Assembly: GCA_015064665.1 (NCBI GenBank)
Contig: SVRU01000032.1
Span: 1-29,305 of the forward strand
Length of the DNA stretch: 29,305 nt
Direction: 5' to 3'
Origin: Oscillospiraceae bacterium
GTDB taxonomy: Bacteria > Bacillota_A > Clostridia > Oscillospirales > CAG-272
A program made the translations under genes and the position numbers. Below are positions 8,424 through 16,454 of this stretch, one piece after another; position 1 is the stretch's first letter; each line of letters begins with the position of its first letter. The notes under the pieces are model-generated. The model did no database searches. It had not been told where the DNA came from and saw only the letters and a list, made by a program, of their open reading frames with translations.

Positions 8424-9284
8424 TTATTGATTAACAAAAAGGAAATCCGAAAGCTTGACAAATTCTTCCGTACTTAAACGTTCGCCTCTTACCGTTTCGG
8501 ATAAGCCAAGCGAATTGAGTGCTTCTGTAATTTTTTGTTTGTTAATATGCGGCAGTTTTGATGATACTGCGTTGATTAAAGTTTTCCTTCGCATCTCAAA
8601 GGCTGCTTTTATAAGGTCGCGAAATAGCTTTTCACTTATAGGAGTATAACATGGAGTGTTATAAAGGTCTATTCTTACTACGGCACTGTCAACCTTGGGA
8701 GCGGGAATAAAGCAACCAGCGGAAACCTTAAAGAGTTTTTTTACCGTACCGTAATATCCAAGCACGGCGGTTATTGCACCGTAATCACTGCTTCCGGGTT
8801 TTGCAGCAAGTCTTGCCGCTACCTCGTTTTGAACCATAACAGTAATAGATGAAAATTTCACTCCCGATTCCAATAGATACATAAGTATGGGAGTTGTGAT
8901 ATAGTAGGGAAGATTTGCGCAAACGGAAACGGGCATACCAAGAGAGTATTTGTTAACCAACTCTTGGATATCCGTTTTCATTATATCATCGTTGATTACG
9001 ATAACGTTATCGAATTCAGCGAGCGTTTTATCGAGTATCGGGATTAATCCCCTGTCTATTTCAACTGCAACGACGCGCTTATATCTTTTAGCGAGTTCTG
9101 CCGTTAAGCATCCTATTCCGGGACCGATCTCAATGATCAGGCTTTCACTTGTATCCGTACAGTTTTCGGCGATATCCTCGGGGATCAGTCTGTTGGTGAG
9201 GAAGTTCTGACCGTAGTCTTTTCTGAAATTGATTCCTGCTTCGTTCATAAGGGCTTTTATAACCGAAAGATTGCATAAATCCAT
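8424..9284 (-). CDS. rsmA: 16S rRNA (adenine1518-N6/adenine1519-N6)-dimethyltransferase
   Basis: A 286-residue RsmA/KsgA enzyme, which dimethylates two adjacent adenosines in the 3' terminal hairpin of 16S rRNA late in 30S assembly. The start includes the family's FRKDYGQNFL segment. The SAM-binding motif is IEIGPGIGCLTAELAKR at about 51-67, the acidic VVAVEIDRGL strand follows, and the catalytic motif NLPYYITTPI is typical of N6-adenine methyltransferases of this family. The C-terminal region has FIPAPKVDSAVVRI and FEMRRKTLINAV. The ATG is preceded by AGAGGAAG. Only about 25 bases separate it from the upstream terminator hairpin behind tRNA-Thr, so it has little room for a promoter of its own. 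Confidence 0.97.
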   Translation of the reverse strand: MDLCNLSVIKALMNEAGINFRKDYGQNFLTNRLIPEDIAENCTDTSESLIIEIGPGIGCLTAELAKRYKRVVAVEIDRGLIPILDKTLAEFDNVIVINDDIMKTDIQELVNKYSLGMPVSVCANLPYYITTPILMYLLESGVKFSSITVMVQNEVAARLAAKPGSSDYGAITAVLGYYGTVKKLFKVSAGCFIPAPKVDSAVVRIDLYNTPCYTPISEKLFRDLIKAAFEMRRKTLINAVSSKLPHINKQKITEALNSLGLSETVRGERLSTEEFVKLSDFLFVNQ

Positions 9285-9309
9285 ATTGAATCTTCCTCTC
9301 TTTTTTCTT

Positions 9310-9336
9310 AAAAAAAGAGAACCTTGCGGTTCTCTT
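9310..9336 (-). terminator. Terminator hairpin between tRNA-Thr and rsmA
   Basis: On the minus strand AAGAGAACC GCAA GGTTCTCTT is followed by a T-run. It sits 7 bases after the tRNA CCA end and about 25 bases before the rsmA start. Confidence 0.88.
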
Positions 9337-9342
9337 GATATT

Positions 9343-9418
9343 TGGAGCTGGTGACCGGACTTGAACCGGTGACCTGTTGATTACGAATCAACTGCTCTAC
9401 CAACTGAGCCACACCAGC
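9343..9418 (-). tRNA. tRNA-Thr (anticodon CGU)
   Basis: A complete 76-base tRNA including an encoded CCA. The acceptor stem is GCTGGTG/CACCAGC with discriminator T. The D arm is GCTC...GAGC, the anticodon stem GTTGA/TCAAC encloses loop TTCGTAA (anticodon CGU, codon ACG), and the T arm is ACCGG TTCAAGT CCGGT. All stems are fully paired. Confidence 0.97.
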
Positions 9419-9427
9419 AACGTTGTT

Positions 9428-9456
9428 ATTATATCACTTTTTTGACTGTTTGTCAA
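9428..9456 (-). promoter_or_regulatory. Consensus sigma-A promoter of tRNA-Thr
   Basis: On the minus strand TTGACA (9456-9451), an exact 17-base spacer and TATAAT (9433-9428), ten bases before the tRNA 5' end. A perfect match to both consensus boxes. Confidence 0.92.
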
Positions 9457-9503
9457 TAGTTAAAATGCAAATTATATCTGAAATCAAAAATTTTAATTTT
9501 AGC

Positions 9504-9593
9504 CAAAAAAGAGGCGGCTTCACACGAAGAATCCGACACAACTAGGATTATGGATTGCATAAATCTTAAGAGACGAATTCGCGGTGCGAAGCC
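9504..9593 (-). terminator. Long hairpin with T-run downstream of glpK
   Basis: On the minus strand GGCTTCGCAC (9593-9584) pairs with GTGTGAAGCC (9525-9516), continued inward by GAATTCG with CGGATTC, and a T6 run follows. It probably ends the glpK transcript. The stem-loop is unusually long, about 78 bases from arm to arm. Confidence 0.65.
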
Positions 9594-9604
9594 GACAAAA
9601 CTAA

Positions 9605-11095
9605 TTATTCCTTCCAACCAAGACAGCGATTTACAGCTTTTTTCCATTCTGTAATCCGAGCTTTTCTCCATTCTTCATTTTTCGCTGGAGTAAATTTTCT
9701 GTCGTTACATCTCGTTGCAATGATTTCGTTTATCGAGGCGTATACACCAAGCGTAAGTCCGCACATATATGCTGCTCCGAGCGCAGTAGTTTCAATGCAT
9801 GACGGACGCTCAATTAAGACGTCAAGTATATCGGCTTGGAAGCTCATAAGCAGATTATTTGCACTTGCTCCTCCGTCAACCTTTAAACCTTTAATTCTGA
9901 TCTTTGTCGAATTTTCCATAAGCTCAATTACGTCTGCGGTTTGAAAAGCTATCGACTCGAGCGTTGCGCGTATAATATGATTTTTGGTAGTTGCTCGGGT
10001 TAAACCGATAATCATTCCTCTGGCGTATGAATCCCACCAAGGTGCGCCCAGACCTTGGAATGCGGGAACAACCACAACTCCGCCTGAATCTTCAACCTTT
10101 GATGCGTAGTATTCACTGTCCTTTGCCGATTCAATTAGACGTAGTCCATCTCTTAGCCATTGAATAGCTGCCCCGCAGGTAAATACCGAGCCTTCGAGCG
10201 CATAATTCACTTTTCCGTCAAGTCCCCATCCGATCGTGGTAAGAAGACCGTCTTCTGTTATATAAGGAGTGTCACCGGTGTTCATAAGCATGAATGCGCC
10301 TGTACCGTATGTGTTTTTTATATCGCCTTTGTTAAAACAGCATTGTCCGAAAAGCGCAGCTTGTTGGTCGCCAACTACTCCTCCTATTGGAATTTCAGCG
10401 CCAAGAATTTTAGGTTCAGAATGACCGAAAAGACAACTTGAGGGCTTAATTTCGGGCAGAATACCCTTCGGTATATTGAATAATGTGAGCAATTCATCGT
10501 CCCATTCCAGAGTGCTTATATTGAACAGCATCGTTCTTGAAGCGTTGGAATAGTCGGTTGCGTGTATCTTTCCACCTGTAAGATTCCAGATAAGCCAGGA
10601 GTCTACTGTTCCAAAGCAAAGCTCGCCTTTGAGGGCTTTGTCTCTTGCTCCTTCTACGTTATCAAGTATCCATTTTATTTTGCTTGCTGAAAAATACGGG
10701 TCGATAATTAATCCTGTTTTTTCTTTTATAAGCTTATTATATCCGTTTGAGGTTAACTCAGCGCAGAGGTCGGCGGTTCTTCTGCATTGCCAAACAATTG
10801 CATTATATACGGGAGTTCCTGTTTTTCTGTCCCATACGATAGTTGTTTCACGTTGGTTGGTTATTCCGATGCCGTGTATTTCATCCCAGCTTGCGCCAAT
10901 CTTTAATACAGCTTCGGTTGCAACACTTATTTGAGTTGACCATATTGTCATTGGATCGTGCTCGACCCATCCGTCCTTAGGAAAAATTTGCGGAAATTCT
11001 TTTTGCGCTATACTGCAAATGTTGCCGTCCTTGTCAAAAAGTATGCATCTTGAACTTGTTGTTCCTTGGTCAAGTGCCATAATATATTTTTTCAT
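9605..11095 (-). CDS. glpK: Glycerol kinase
   Basis: A 496-residue FGGY-family kinase of the usual GlpK length, converting glycerol to glycerol-3-phosphate with ATP for lipid synthesis or catabolism. The N-terminus has the ATP-site [13 protein letters not shown] (8-20) and the glycerol-binding [11 protein letters not shown] segment. QRETTIVWD and [13 protein letters not shown] follow, and [13 protein letters not shown] matches the second FGGY signature. The ATG is preceded by GGAGATAAAAGCTT. No glpF, glpD or glpP lies beside it, so it appears to be a single-gene unit between a terminator on its 5' side and the long hairpin on its 3' side. Confidence 0.97.
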   Translation of the reverse strand: MKKYIMALDQGTTSSRCILFDKDGNICSIAQKEFPQIFPKDGWVEHDPMTIWSTQISVATEAVLKIGASWDEIHGIGITNQRETTIVWDRKTGTPVYNAIVWQCRRTADLCAELTSNGYNKLIKEKTGLIIDPYFSASKIKWILDNVEGARDKALKGELCFGTVDSWLIWNLTGGKIHATDYSNASRTMLFNISTLEWDDELLTLFNIPKGILPEIKPSSCLFGHSEPKILGAEIPIGGVVGDQQAALFGQCCFNKGDIKNTYGTGAFMLMNTGDTPYITEDGLLTTIGWGLDGKVNYALEGSVFTCGAAIQWLRDGLRLIESAKDSEYYASKVEDSGGVVVVPAFQGLGAPWWDSYARGMIIGLTRATTKNHIIRATLESIAFQTADVIELMENSTKIRIKGLKVDGGASANNLLMSFQADILDVLIERPSCIETTALGAAYMCGLTLGVYASINEIIATRCNDRKFTPAKNEEWRKARITEWKKAVNRCLGWKE

Positions 11096-11188
11096 AAGCT
11101 TTTATCTCCGATTGAATTTTGTGGAAAACAATATTTATAAATGGTAGATATGTATATAAACATAAGTAGGGAATTGTTGTATTTTCAC

Positions 11189-11222
11189 AAAAAAGCATCC
11201 TCGGGCATAATTACCCGAGGAT
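11189..11222 (-). terminator. Terminator of the ylxM-ffh-rpsP-khpA operon
   Basis: On the minus strand ATCCTCGGG TAATTATG CCCGAGGAT is followed by GCTTTTTT. It lies 6 bases after the khpA stop, so the operon ends here without rimM, trmD or rplS. Confidence 0.92.
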
Positions 11223-11227
11223 TGAAA

Positions 11228-11461
11228 TTATTTAATTTCAACAGTTACGTGCTTACCGCACGTATTCGCTGCGGCTTTCATTATTTGCCTGATGGCTTTT
11301 GCTATCTTACCGTGGCGACCGATAACCATTCCGGTATCATCTTCAGAAACTGTAAGAATAAGCTCAACGTCATCACCGTTAACGATTTCTTCTACGCTGA
11401 CGGCATCGGGAGTATCAACGATTGCACGCGCGATGTCTGTAAGTATTTGCTTCAGATCCAT
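11228..11461 (-). CDS. khpA: KH-domain RNA-binding protein KhpA (YlqC)
   Basis: A 77-residue single KH-domain protein. The nucleic-acid-binding GxxG loop is GRHG, in the sequence GMVIGRHGKIAKAIRQIMKAA. It starts with MDLKQILTDIARAIVDTPDAV and ends with CGKHVTVEIK, both usual for KhpA/YlqC. In other Firmicutes KhpA forms a complex with KhpB (Jag/EloR) and binds many RNAs. Its place after rpsP is conserved. A small hairpin (GTTTCGG/CCGAAAC) occupies the gap to rpsP and ends right before the AGG of the ribosome binding site. Confidence 0.95.
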   Translation of the reverse strand: MDLKQILTDIARAIVDTPDAVSVEEIVNGDDVELILTVSEDDTGMVIGRHGKIAKAIRQIMKAAANTCGKHVTVEIK

Positions 11462-11513
11462 TTGCGCTACCTGTTTCGGCTTATACCGAAACTTCCTTCC
11501 GATTTAATGACTA

Positions 11514-11759
11514 TTATTTAATTATTTCGCTCTTCTTGAGAAGAGTTCTTACAGTTGCAGTGGGTTGTGCACCATTGTTGAGCCACTTCGTAGCCTTTTC
11601 TGCATCAATCTTAATTTCAGCAGGGTTGGTCATGGGGTTGTAGTAACCGATTTCTTCAATAGCTGCGCCGTCACGACGTGCTCTCTGATCCATAACAACA
11701 ACGCGGTAGAAGGGGTTCTTCTTTTTACCCATTCTAGTAAGTCTGATTTTAACTGCCAT
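11514..11759 (-). CDS. rpsP: 30S ribosomal protein S16
   Basis: An 81-residue S16, beginning [31 protein letters not shown], the family signature. An in-frame ATG at 11774 exists, but the GGAGGAC ribosome binding site lies between it and the ATG at 11759, so 11759 is the true start. S16 binds 16S rRNA early in assembly of the 30S body. It sits in the conserved order ylxM-ffh-rpsP-khpA. Confidence 0.97.
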   Translation of the reverse strand: MAVKIRLTRMGKKKNPFYRVVVMDQRARRDGAAIEEIGYYNPMTNPAEIKIDAEKATKWLNNGAQPTATVRTLLKKSEIIK

Positions 11760-11813
11760 TTTTTTGTCCTCCAAAATGTTTGAAAAATTTATAATTGTTT
11801 TAATTATATACTT

Positions 11814-13145
11814 TTAAAAGGGAAGCTTCATTCCGCCAAATCCGCGGCGTTTACCCATATTTGAAAACTGTTTCATTGTTTTCTTCATCTGTTCAAATTG
11901 ACGAAGAAGCTTGTTTACGTCTTCAACTGTTGTTCCCGAGCCGTTTGCAATTCTTTTTCTGCGTGATCCGTTTATCGTTTCGGGACGAAGACGTTCATTT
12001 TTCGTCATTGAAAGAATTATTGCTTCAATTCTCGCCATGTGCTTTTCGTCAATCTCCGCGTCCTTAAGTGCGCCTGGTTTTACACCGGGAAGCATTGAAA
12101 GGAGCTGATTAACGTTGCCCATTTTTTTGATTTGATACATCTGGTTTAAAAAATCTTCGAGAGTAAAGGTCTGCTCTCTGAATTTCTTTTCCATTTCCTT
12201 CGCGTTCTTTTCATCAAAAGCGGCTTCTGCTTTTTCAATCAGCGAAAGGACGTCTCCCATGCCGAGTATTCTTGACGCAACTCTGTCGGGGTGGAAGAGT
12301 TCTATTGCGTCAATCTTTTCACCCGTACCGATATATTTTATCGGTTTTCCCGTAATATATCTTACGGAGAGCGCGGCACCGCCACGAGTATCACCGTCCA
12401 TTTTTGTAAGAACGACGCCGGTTACGTCAAGCAACTCGTTAAACGATTTGGCTACGTTAACGGCATCCTGACCTGTCATTGCATCAACGACAAGAAGGAT
12501 CTCTTCGGGTAAGGTGGCTTCTTTGATTTTTACAAGCTCGCCCATCAATTCCTCGTCAATGTGCAGTCGGCCAGCAGTATCTATAAAGACCATATCGTGA
12601 CCGTTTTTCTTTGCATATTCCAAACCAGCTTTTGCAATTTCGACAGGGGATATTTTTACGCCCATAGAAAAAACGGGAATGCCGATTGATTCACCGACGA
12701 TTTTTAATTGATCGATAGCAGCGGGTCTGTAAACGTCGCAGGCAACGAGCAGGGGATTCTTGCCTTTTTGCTTGAACGTGTTAGCAATTTTGCCTGCATG
12801 CGTGGTTTTTCCCGCTCCTTGAAGACCGACCATCATAATTACTGTCGGCGGCTTGGGGCTGATGGAAATTTTTGCTGATTCGGAGCCCATAAGTTTTATA
12901 AGCTCTTCGTTTACTATTTTTATTATTTGCTGAGCCGGCAGAAGGCTTTCAAGCACCTGTGCTCCAACGGCTCTTTCAGTAACTACCTTTGTAAAATCCT
13001 TAACGACCTTAAAGTTTACGTCGGCTTCGAGCAGGGCAAGCTTAACCTCTCGCATGCCCTCTCTGACATCGGCTTCCGTCAACTTTCCTTTATTTCTGAA
13101 TTTTGCAAAAGCGTTTGAGAGTTTTTCGGTAAGACTTTGGAACAT
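11814..13145 (-). CDS. ffh: Signal recognition particle protein Ffh
   Basis: A 443-residue SRP54-type GTPase that binds signal sequences and 4.5S/scRNA for co-translational targeting to FtsY and the membrane. The N-domain begins MFQSLTEKLSNAFAKF. The G1 motif GLQGAGKTTHAGKIA, the DTAGRLHID motif and TKMDGDTRGGAALS mark the GTPase domain, and the methionine-rich M-domain ends GFGGMKLPF. A longer in-frame opening reaches 13211, but the ATG at 13145 is chosen because it aligns with other Ffh proteins, follows AAAGGA, and leaves a 1-base gap to the ylxM stop, as expected for coupled genes. Confidence 0.97.
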   Translation of the reverse strand: MFQSLTEKLSNAFAKFRNKGKLTEADVREGMREVKLALLEADVNFKVVKDFTKVVTERAVGAQVLESLLPAQQIIKIVNEELIKLMGSESAKISISPKPPTVIMMVGLQGAGKTTHAGKIANTFKQKGKNPLLVACDVYRPAAIDQLKIVGESIGIPVFSMGVKISPVEIAKAGLEYAKKNGHDMVFIDTAGRLHIDEELMGELVKIKEATLPEEILLVVDAMTGQDAVNVAKSFNELLDVTGVVLTKMDGDTRGGAALSVRYITGKPIKYIGTGEKIDAIELFHPDRVASRILGMGDVLSLIEKAEAAFDEKNAKEMEKKFREQTFTLEDFLNQMYQIKKMGNVNQLLSMLPGVKPGALKDAEIDEKHMARIEAIILSMTKNERLRPETINGSRRKRIANGSGTTVEDVNKLLRQFEQMKKTMKQFSNMGKRRGFGGMKLPF

Positions 13146-13146
13146 A

Positions 13147-13500
13147 TCAGATTCCTTTGTTTTGGATTGTGGTGATGACCTCGGAAATAAGTTTTTCCGA
13201 TTCCTCGGCATTTATTTGGAGTTTCAAGTAATTTCTGACCGTCTCAAGCTTGTTAATTGCCTGACGGAGCTCGTTGTAGTGCGATGCAAGTCCAAGCTTG
13301 CTTTCAAGAAATTCCAGATTTTCCTCGCCTTTTTTTATAATGTGGCGAACGCCTTGCCGTGAAATGCTTTCACCGTCGGCAATTTCGGCTAGAGAGAGGT
13401 CTTCGTTGTAGTATGCTTGCATAATATTGCCGGTGCGCTCATCAAGAGCATCACCGTAAAAATCAAGAAGATATGCAATTCTCATATTTTTTTCAAACAT
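13147..13500 (-). CDS. ylxM: YlxM (UPF0122) putative DNA-binding protein of the SRP operon
   Basis: A 117-residue protein with a sigma-70 region 4-like helix-turn-helix: NIMQAYYNEDLSLAEIADGESISRQGVRHIIKKGE. YlxM homologues lie directly before ffh across Firmicutes, and in streptococci one has been shown to act with the SRP. Three nearby in-frame ATGs exist (13515, 13506, 13500). The GAGGTG ribosome binding site is too close to the 13506 ATG but about 7 bases from the 13500 ATG, so 13500 is chosen. A second half with coiled-coil character (LEFLESKLGL...INKLETVRNYLKLQ) is visible. Confidence 0.93.
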   Translation of the reverse strand: MFEKNMRIAYLLDFYGDALDERTGNIMQAYYNEDLSLAEIADGESISRQGVRHIIKKGEENLEFLESKLGLASHYNELRQAINKLETVRNYLKLQINAEESEKLISEVITTIQNKGI

Positions 13501-13557
13501 AGTCATGCACCTCAAATTTGAAAAGAAAAAGAACGATGTAAAGCGATTTACTTTACA

Positions 13558-13586
13558 AGTATAGCATCTTTTTTCTGATTTGTCAA
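13558..13586 (-). promoter_or_regulatory. Sigma-A promoter of the ylxM-ffh-rpsP-khpA operon
   Basis: On the minus strand TTGACA (13586-13581), 17 bases, TATACT (13563-13558). The leader holds a short hairpin GTAAAG/CTTTAC before the ylxM ribosome binding site. Confidence 0.9.
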
Positions 13587-13626
13587 TAGATATTGAAATT
13601 ATTTTTTGATTTTTTTGTAAAAGTAC

Positions 13627-13655
13627 TTGATTTTTATTAAATATTATGGTAAAAT
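13627..13655 (+). promoter_or_regulatory. Sigma-A promoter of rpsT
   Basis: TTGATT (13627-13632), a 17-base spacer and TAAAAT (13650-13655). It places the start near 13662 and gives an untranslated leader of about 108 bases. Confidence 0.8.
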
Positions 13656-13661
13656 CATTCA

Positions 13662-13768
13662 GTATGAAAAATAATTGGCGTCAGTCTACCTATTTTTCCT
13701 TTACGGACCCTCTCAGCTGTAAAGTGTATTAAGCGGTGATAAGCCAATAAAATCTAAAAGGAGATCAA
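13662..13768 (+). promoter_or_regulatory. Structured 5' leader of rpsT, candidate autoregulatory element
   Basis: ATTGGC (13674-13679) pairs with GCCAAT (13743-13748), enclosing a second stem CTTTAC/GTAAAG (13699-13704 with 13719-13724). The outer stem ends shortly before the AAAAGGAG ribosome binding site. Ribosomal protein genes often have such leaders; this one is a structural guess, not a match to a known family. Confidence 0.4.
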
Positions 13769-13769
13769 A

Positions 13770-14033
13770 ATGGCTAATATTAAGTCTGCTAAAAAGCGTA
13801 TTCTTGTTAATCAGACCAAGGCACTTCAGAATCAGATGGTTAAGAGCCAGCTCAAGACCGCAATTAAGAAGTTTAACGCTGCTGTTGAGTCGGGTGACAA
13901 GACTGCTGCATCTGAGCTTTATAGACTTGCTGTAAAGAAGGTTGACCAGGCAGTTGCTCACGGAATCCTTCATAAGAACAATGCAGCTCATAAGAAGTCT
14001 GAGTTTACGCTTAAGTTCAATAAAATGGCATAA
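13770..14033 (+). CDS. rpsT: 30S ribosomal protein S20
   Basis: An 87-residue basic protein starting MANIKSAKKRILVNQTKALQNQMVKSQ and ending in the typical HGILHKNNAAHKKSEFTLKFNK tail. S20 is a primary binding protein of 16S rRNA in the 30S body. The ATG follows AAAAGGAGATCAAA, a strong ribosome binding site. It is a single-gene unit with its own promoter and terminator, transcribed away from the ylxM operon. Confidence 0.98.
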   Translation: MANIKSAKKRILVNQTKALQNQMVKSQLKTAIKKFNAAVESGDKTAASELYRLAVKKVDQAVAHGILHKNNAAHKKSEFTLKFNKMA

Positions 14034-14038
14034 TCAAT

Positions 14039-14071
14039 AAAGACCTGCACTGACCCCGCAGGTCTTTTTAT
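14039..14071 (+). terminator. Terminator of rpsT
   Basis: AAAGACCTGC, a 9-base loop and GCAGGTC followed by TTTTT, starting 6 bases after the stop codon. Confidence 0.94.
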
Positions 14072-14080
14072 TTTGAATTA

Positions 14081-14110
14081 TTGACAAGCGAGTCAATTAT
14101 ATGATATACT
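14081..14110 (+). promoter_or_regulatory. Sigma-A promoter of the HD-domain hydrolase gene
   Basis: TTGACA (14081-14086), an 18-base spacer and TATACT (14105-14110), directly behind the rpsT terminator. Confidence 0.85.
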
Positions 14111-14152
14111 TTACATATAATTGTTTATCTATTTTACTTATAGGAGAATAAA

Positions 14153-15364
14153 ATGCCCAATTACGAAAAACTTTCTCCCGAAATACTCGAGAGAATCAGA
14201 GAGGATATTGAAAAGGGAACACGTCCGAACTTTGCAGCCAAAAGTGCAAATGCTGTAAGACGCAACCCTGCTTATGACCGCGAGTCTGTGTGGCGTCCTG
14301 CCTATGCGCGCGACGTTGACAAAATTATGCACAGTCCGTATTATAACAGATATACCGATAAAACGCAGGTTTTCTCCTTTTATAAAAACGACGATATAAC
14401 AAGGCGCGCCCTTCACGTTCAACTTGTTTCAAGAATTGCGCGTTCGATTGGCTCGGTTCTCAATTTAAATCTTGATCTTATCGAAGCTATTGCGCTCGGA
14501 CACGATATCGGGCATACTCCGTTTGGTCATGCGGGCGAGCGTTATATCAGCGAGGTTTTTCATGCTGAAACAGGAAGATATTTTAACCATAATGTTCACA
14601 GTGTCAGAGTTCTTGACGGTATTTTTCCATTAAATATTACGCTTGACACTCTTGACGGCATTATAACTCACAATGGTGAATTTGAAATGCATGAATACCG
14701 TCCGTCCGTTATGCCTGATTTTGATGCATTTGACCAAATGGTTGAAAGCTGTTATACCGATGAAAAAAATATAGCAAAAATTATTCCTTCAACACTTGAG
14801 GGCTGTGTTGTCAGAGTTTGTGATATAATTGCATATCTTGGAAAAGATCGACAGGATGCAAAGCGCGCAAAATTTATTGATTCCGACACCTCTCTTGGTG
14901 ATGCGGGTATTGGAACAATTAATGCGGAGATTATTAACAATCTTGAGGTTAATATTATTGAGCACAGCTACGGTAAACCATATATAATGATGGATTCCGA
15001 ACATTACCTTGGCATGAAGGAAGCTAAAAAGGTCAACTACGAGCAGATATACAAAACAGAGAAAATAACGCACGTTCTTGATAATACCGTGAAGCCCATG
15101 ATGCAGAATATGTATATGAAGCTTCTTCGCGATCTGAAAGATGGAAATAAAGCATCTCCCGTCTTTAAGCATCACATTGATTTCGTTTCAGGAAATCATT
15201 ATGCAGCAAAAACACCGTATATTGAAACCGAGCCAAACCAGATAGTTGTTGATTATATGGCATCTATGACAGACGATTACTGCACCGAGCTTTATAAGTT
15301 CCTTTTTCCGAACAGCAAGGTGGATATCAAATATCACGGATATTTTGAGGATCTTACTGTATAA
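14153..15364 (+). CDS. dGTPase-like HD-domain deoxynucleotide triphosphohydrolase
   Basis: A 403-residue HD-superfamily enzyme related to deoxyguanosine triphosphate triphosphohydrolase, which splits dNTPs to deoxynucleoside and tripolyphosphate. Visible family features are YNRYTDKTQVFSF (63-75), the first metal histidine in RRALHVQLVSRIAR (H88), the HD pair in GHDIGHTPFGHAGE (H117 D118, with H121 and H126), and THNGEFEMHEYRP further on. The C-terminal third (YEQIYKTEKITHVLDN) is family-specific. The ATG follows TAGGAGAATAAA. It forms a single-gene unit with its own promoter and terminator. Substrate range in this group is broader than dGTP, so the specific dgt name is not given. Confidence 0.9.
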   Translation: MPNYEKLSPEILERIREDIEKGTRPNFAAKSANAVRRNPAYDRESVWRPAYARDVDKIMHSPYYNRYTDKTQVFSFYKNDDITRRALHVQLVSRIARSIGSVLNLNLDLIEAIALGHDIGHTPFGHAGERYISEVFHAETGRYFNHNVHSVRVLDGIFPLNITLDTLDGIITHNGEFEMHEYRPSVMPDFDAFDQMVESCYTDEKNIAKIIPSTLEGCVVRVCDIIAYLGKDRQDAKRAKFIDSDTSLGDAGIGTINAEIINNLEVNIIEHSYGKPYIMMDSEHYLGMKEAKKVNYEQIYKTEKITHVLDNTVKPMMQNMYMKLLRDLKDGNKASPVFKHHIDFVSGNHYAAKTPYIETEPNQIVVDYMASMTDDYCTELYKFLFPNSKVDIKYHGYFEDLTV

Positions 15365-15403
15365 AAAGCGGCAGTCTTTCTCTCTCTGTTTTTGCGAAAA
15401 AAT

Positions 15404-15442
15404 AAAAAACTCTTGTCGTTTTTGCTTCAAGAGTTTTTTATT
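15404..15442 (+). terminator. Terminator after the HD-domain hydrolase gene
   Basis: AAAAAACTCTTG (15404-15415) pairs with CAAGAGTTTTTT (15428-15439). The T-run continues into the following ATTTTT. Confidence 0.9.
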
Positions 15443-15571
15443 TTTATAGAATAGGAAATTAATCTTGTATATTTTGACACTTTTTCTACGTATTCTTTTA
15501 AATTTGATTTTTTAAAATAGCTTTGAAAAAATACAGGGCTACGTAATCACTCAAAAGCGTTTTTATGTGAT

Positions 15572-16416
15572 TTATTTAGCTTTGTAAACTACTTTTCCGT
15601 CAATAATCGTAACAAATGCTTCAGCCCCTATTTCACACAGAGGATCTGCCTGCCAGATTACAACGTCTCCGTCTTTTCCAACCTCAAGACTTCCGACTTT
15701 GTCACCGATTCCGGTAAGTGTCGCAGCATTAATAGTGATTGATTTCCATGCCTCGTCAATTGGAAGTCCTGATTTGGCTGCCAATCCCGCAACAAGCGGC
15801 AGATACTGTATCTGTATAACGCCAGCATCGGTTATGATAGCTATGTCAACTCCTGCCTTGTGAAGTGCTGCAGGTGTAGTGAAGCTTTTGTTTAAAAGCT
15901 CGTATTTGGATATTCCGCCCATAGAAGGACCGACAAATGCGGGGTACCCCTCTTTTTCAAGCTCATCGGCTATTAGTGCACCGTCTGTGCTACGGGATTT
16001 TTGATTATCATATCGTCAATGCGCTTTCCGTAGCAATTTATTGCCGCAAACGTACCGCCAATAATATTCGCGCTGCCGGGACCTGTGCAAACAGAGGTGA
16101 CACCGCCCCTTATAGCATTTTTGAATACCTCGTTTTGTGGATTTATTCCGTCAATAGCGCGCATTTCGGGGGTTATAGGGCTTGAGGATTCGTTATAATC
16201 CTTACCCGAAAGATCACCGAGCCCGATGTGGCAATGTGCCTCAACGCAACCGGGGTAACAAGTCGTCCTTCTACATCAATTATTTCCGAATCACTCGGAG
16301 CATCAATTTTTTCTCCGATTACAAGGATTTTTCCGTCATCACCTATGAGCAGGCAACCGTTCTTTATGTCCTTGCCTGCCATAGTTTTTATATATCCGTT
16401 TTTTGATAAACAACAT
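15572..16416 (-). pseudogene. Amidohydrolase (imidazolonepropionase-like) pseudogene: two frameshifts and an internal deletion
   Basis: The minus strand encodes pieces of one metal-dependent amidohydrolase in three frames. The intact start would be ATG at 16416, then LFIKNGYIKTMAGKD, but an A6 run (16404-16399) has one base too many. Near 16250, one base is missing; restoring it gives VTPGCVEAHCHIGLGD, with the HxH metal motif, then NESSSPITPEMRAIDGINPQ and GGVTSVCTGPGSANIIGG. Near 15988 the frame jumps directly from IIKNPVA to TDGALIADELEKEGYPAFVGPSMGG, so about 100 residues of the barrel core with further metal ligands appear lost. The C-terminal part (AIITDAGV, INAATLTGIGDKVGSLEVGKDGDVVIW) is intact. 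It lies next to a PocR-AraC regulator on the same strand. The deletion size is an estimate from remembered family length. Confidence 0.85.
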
Positions 16417-16454
16417 TGTATTAACCTTCGTACAATTTTCATAGGTAAATTATA

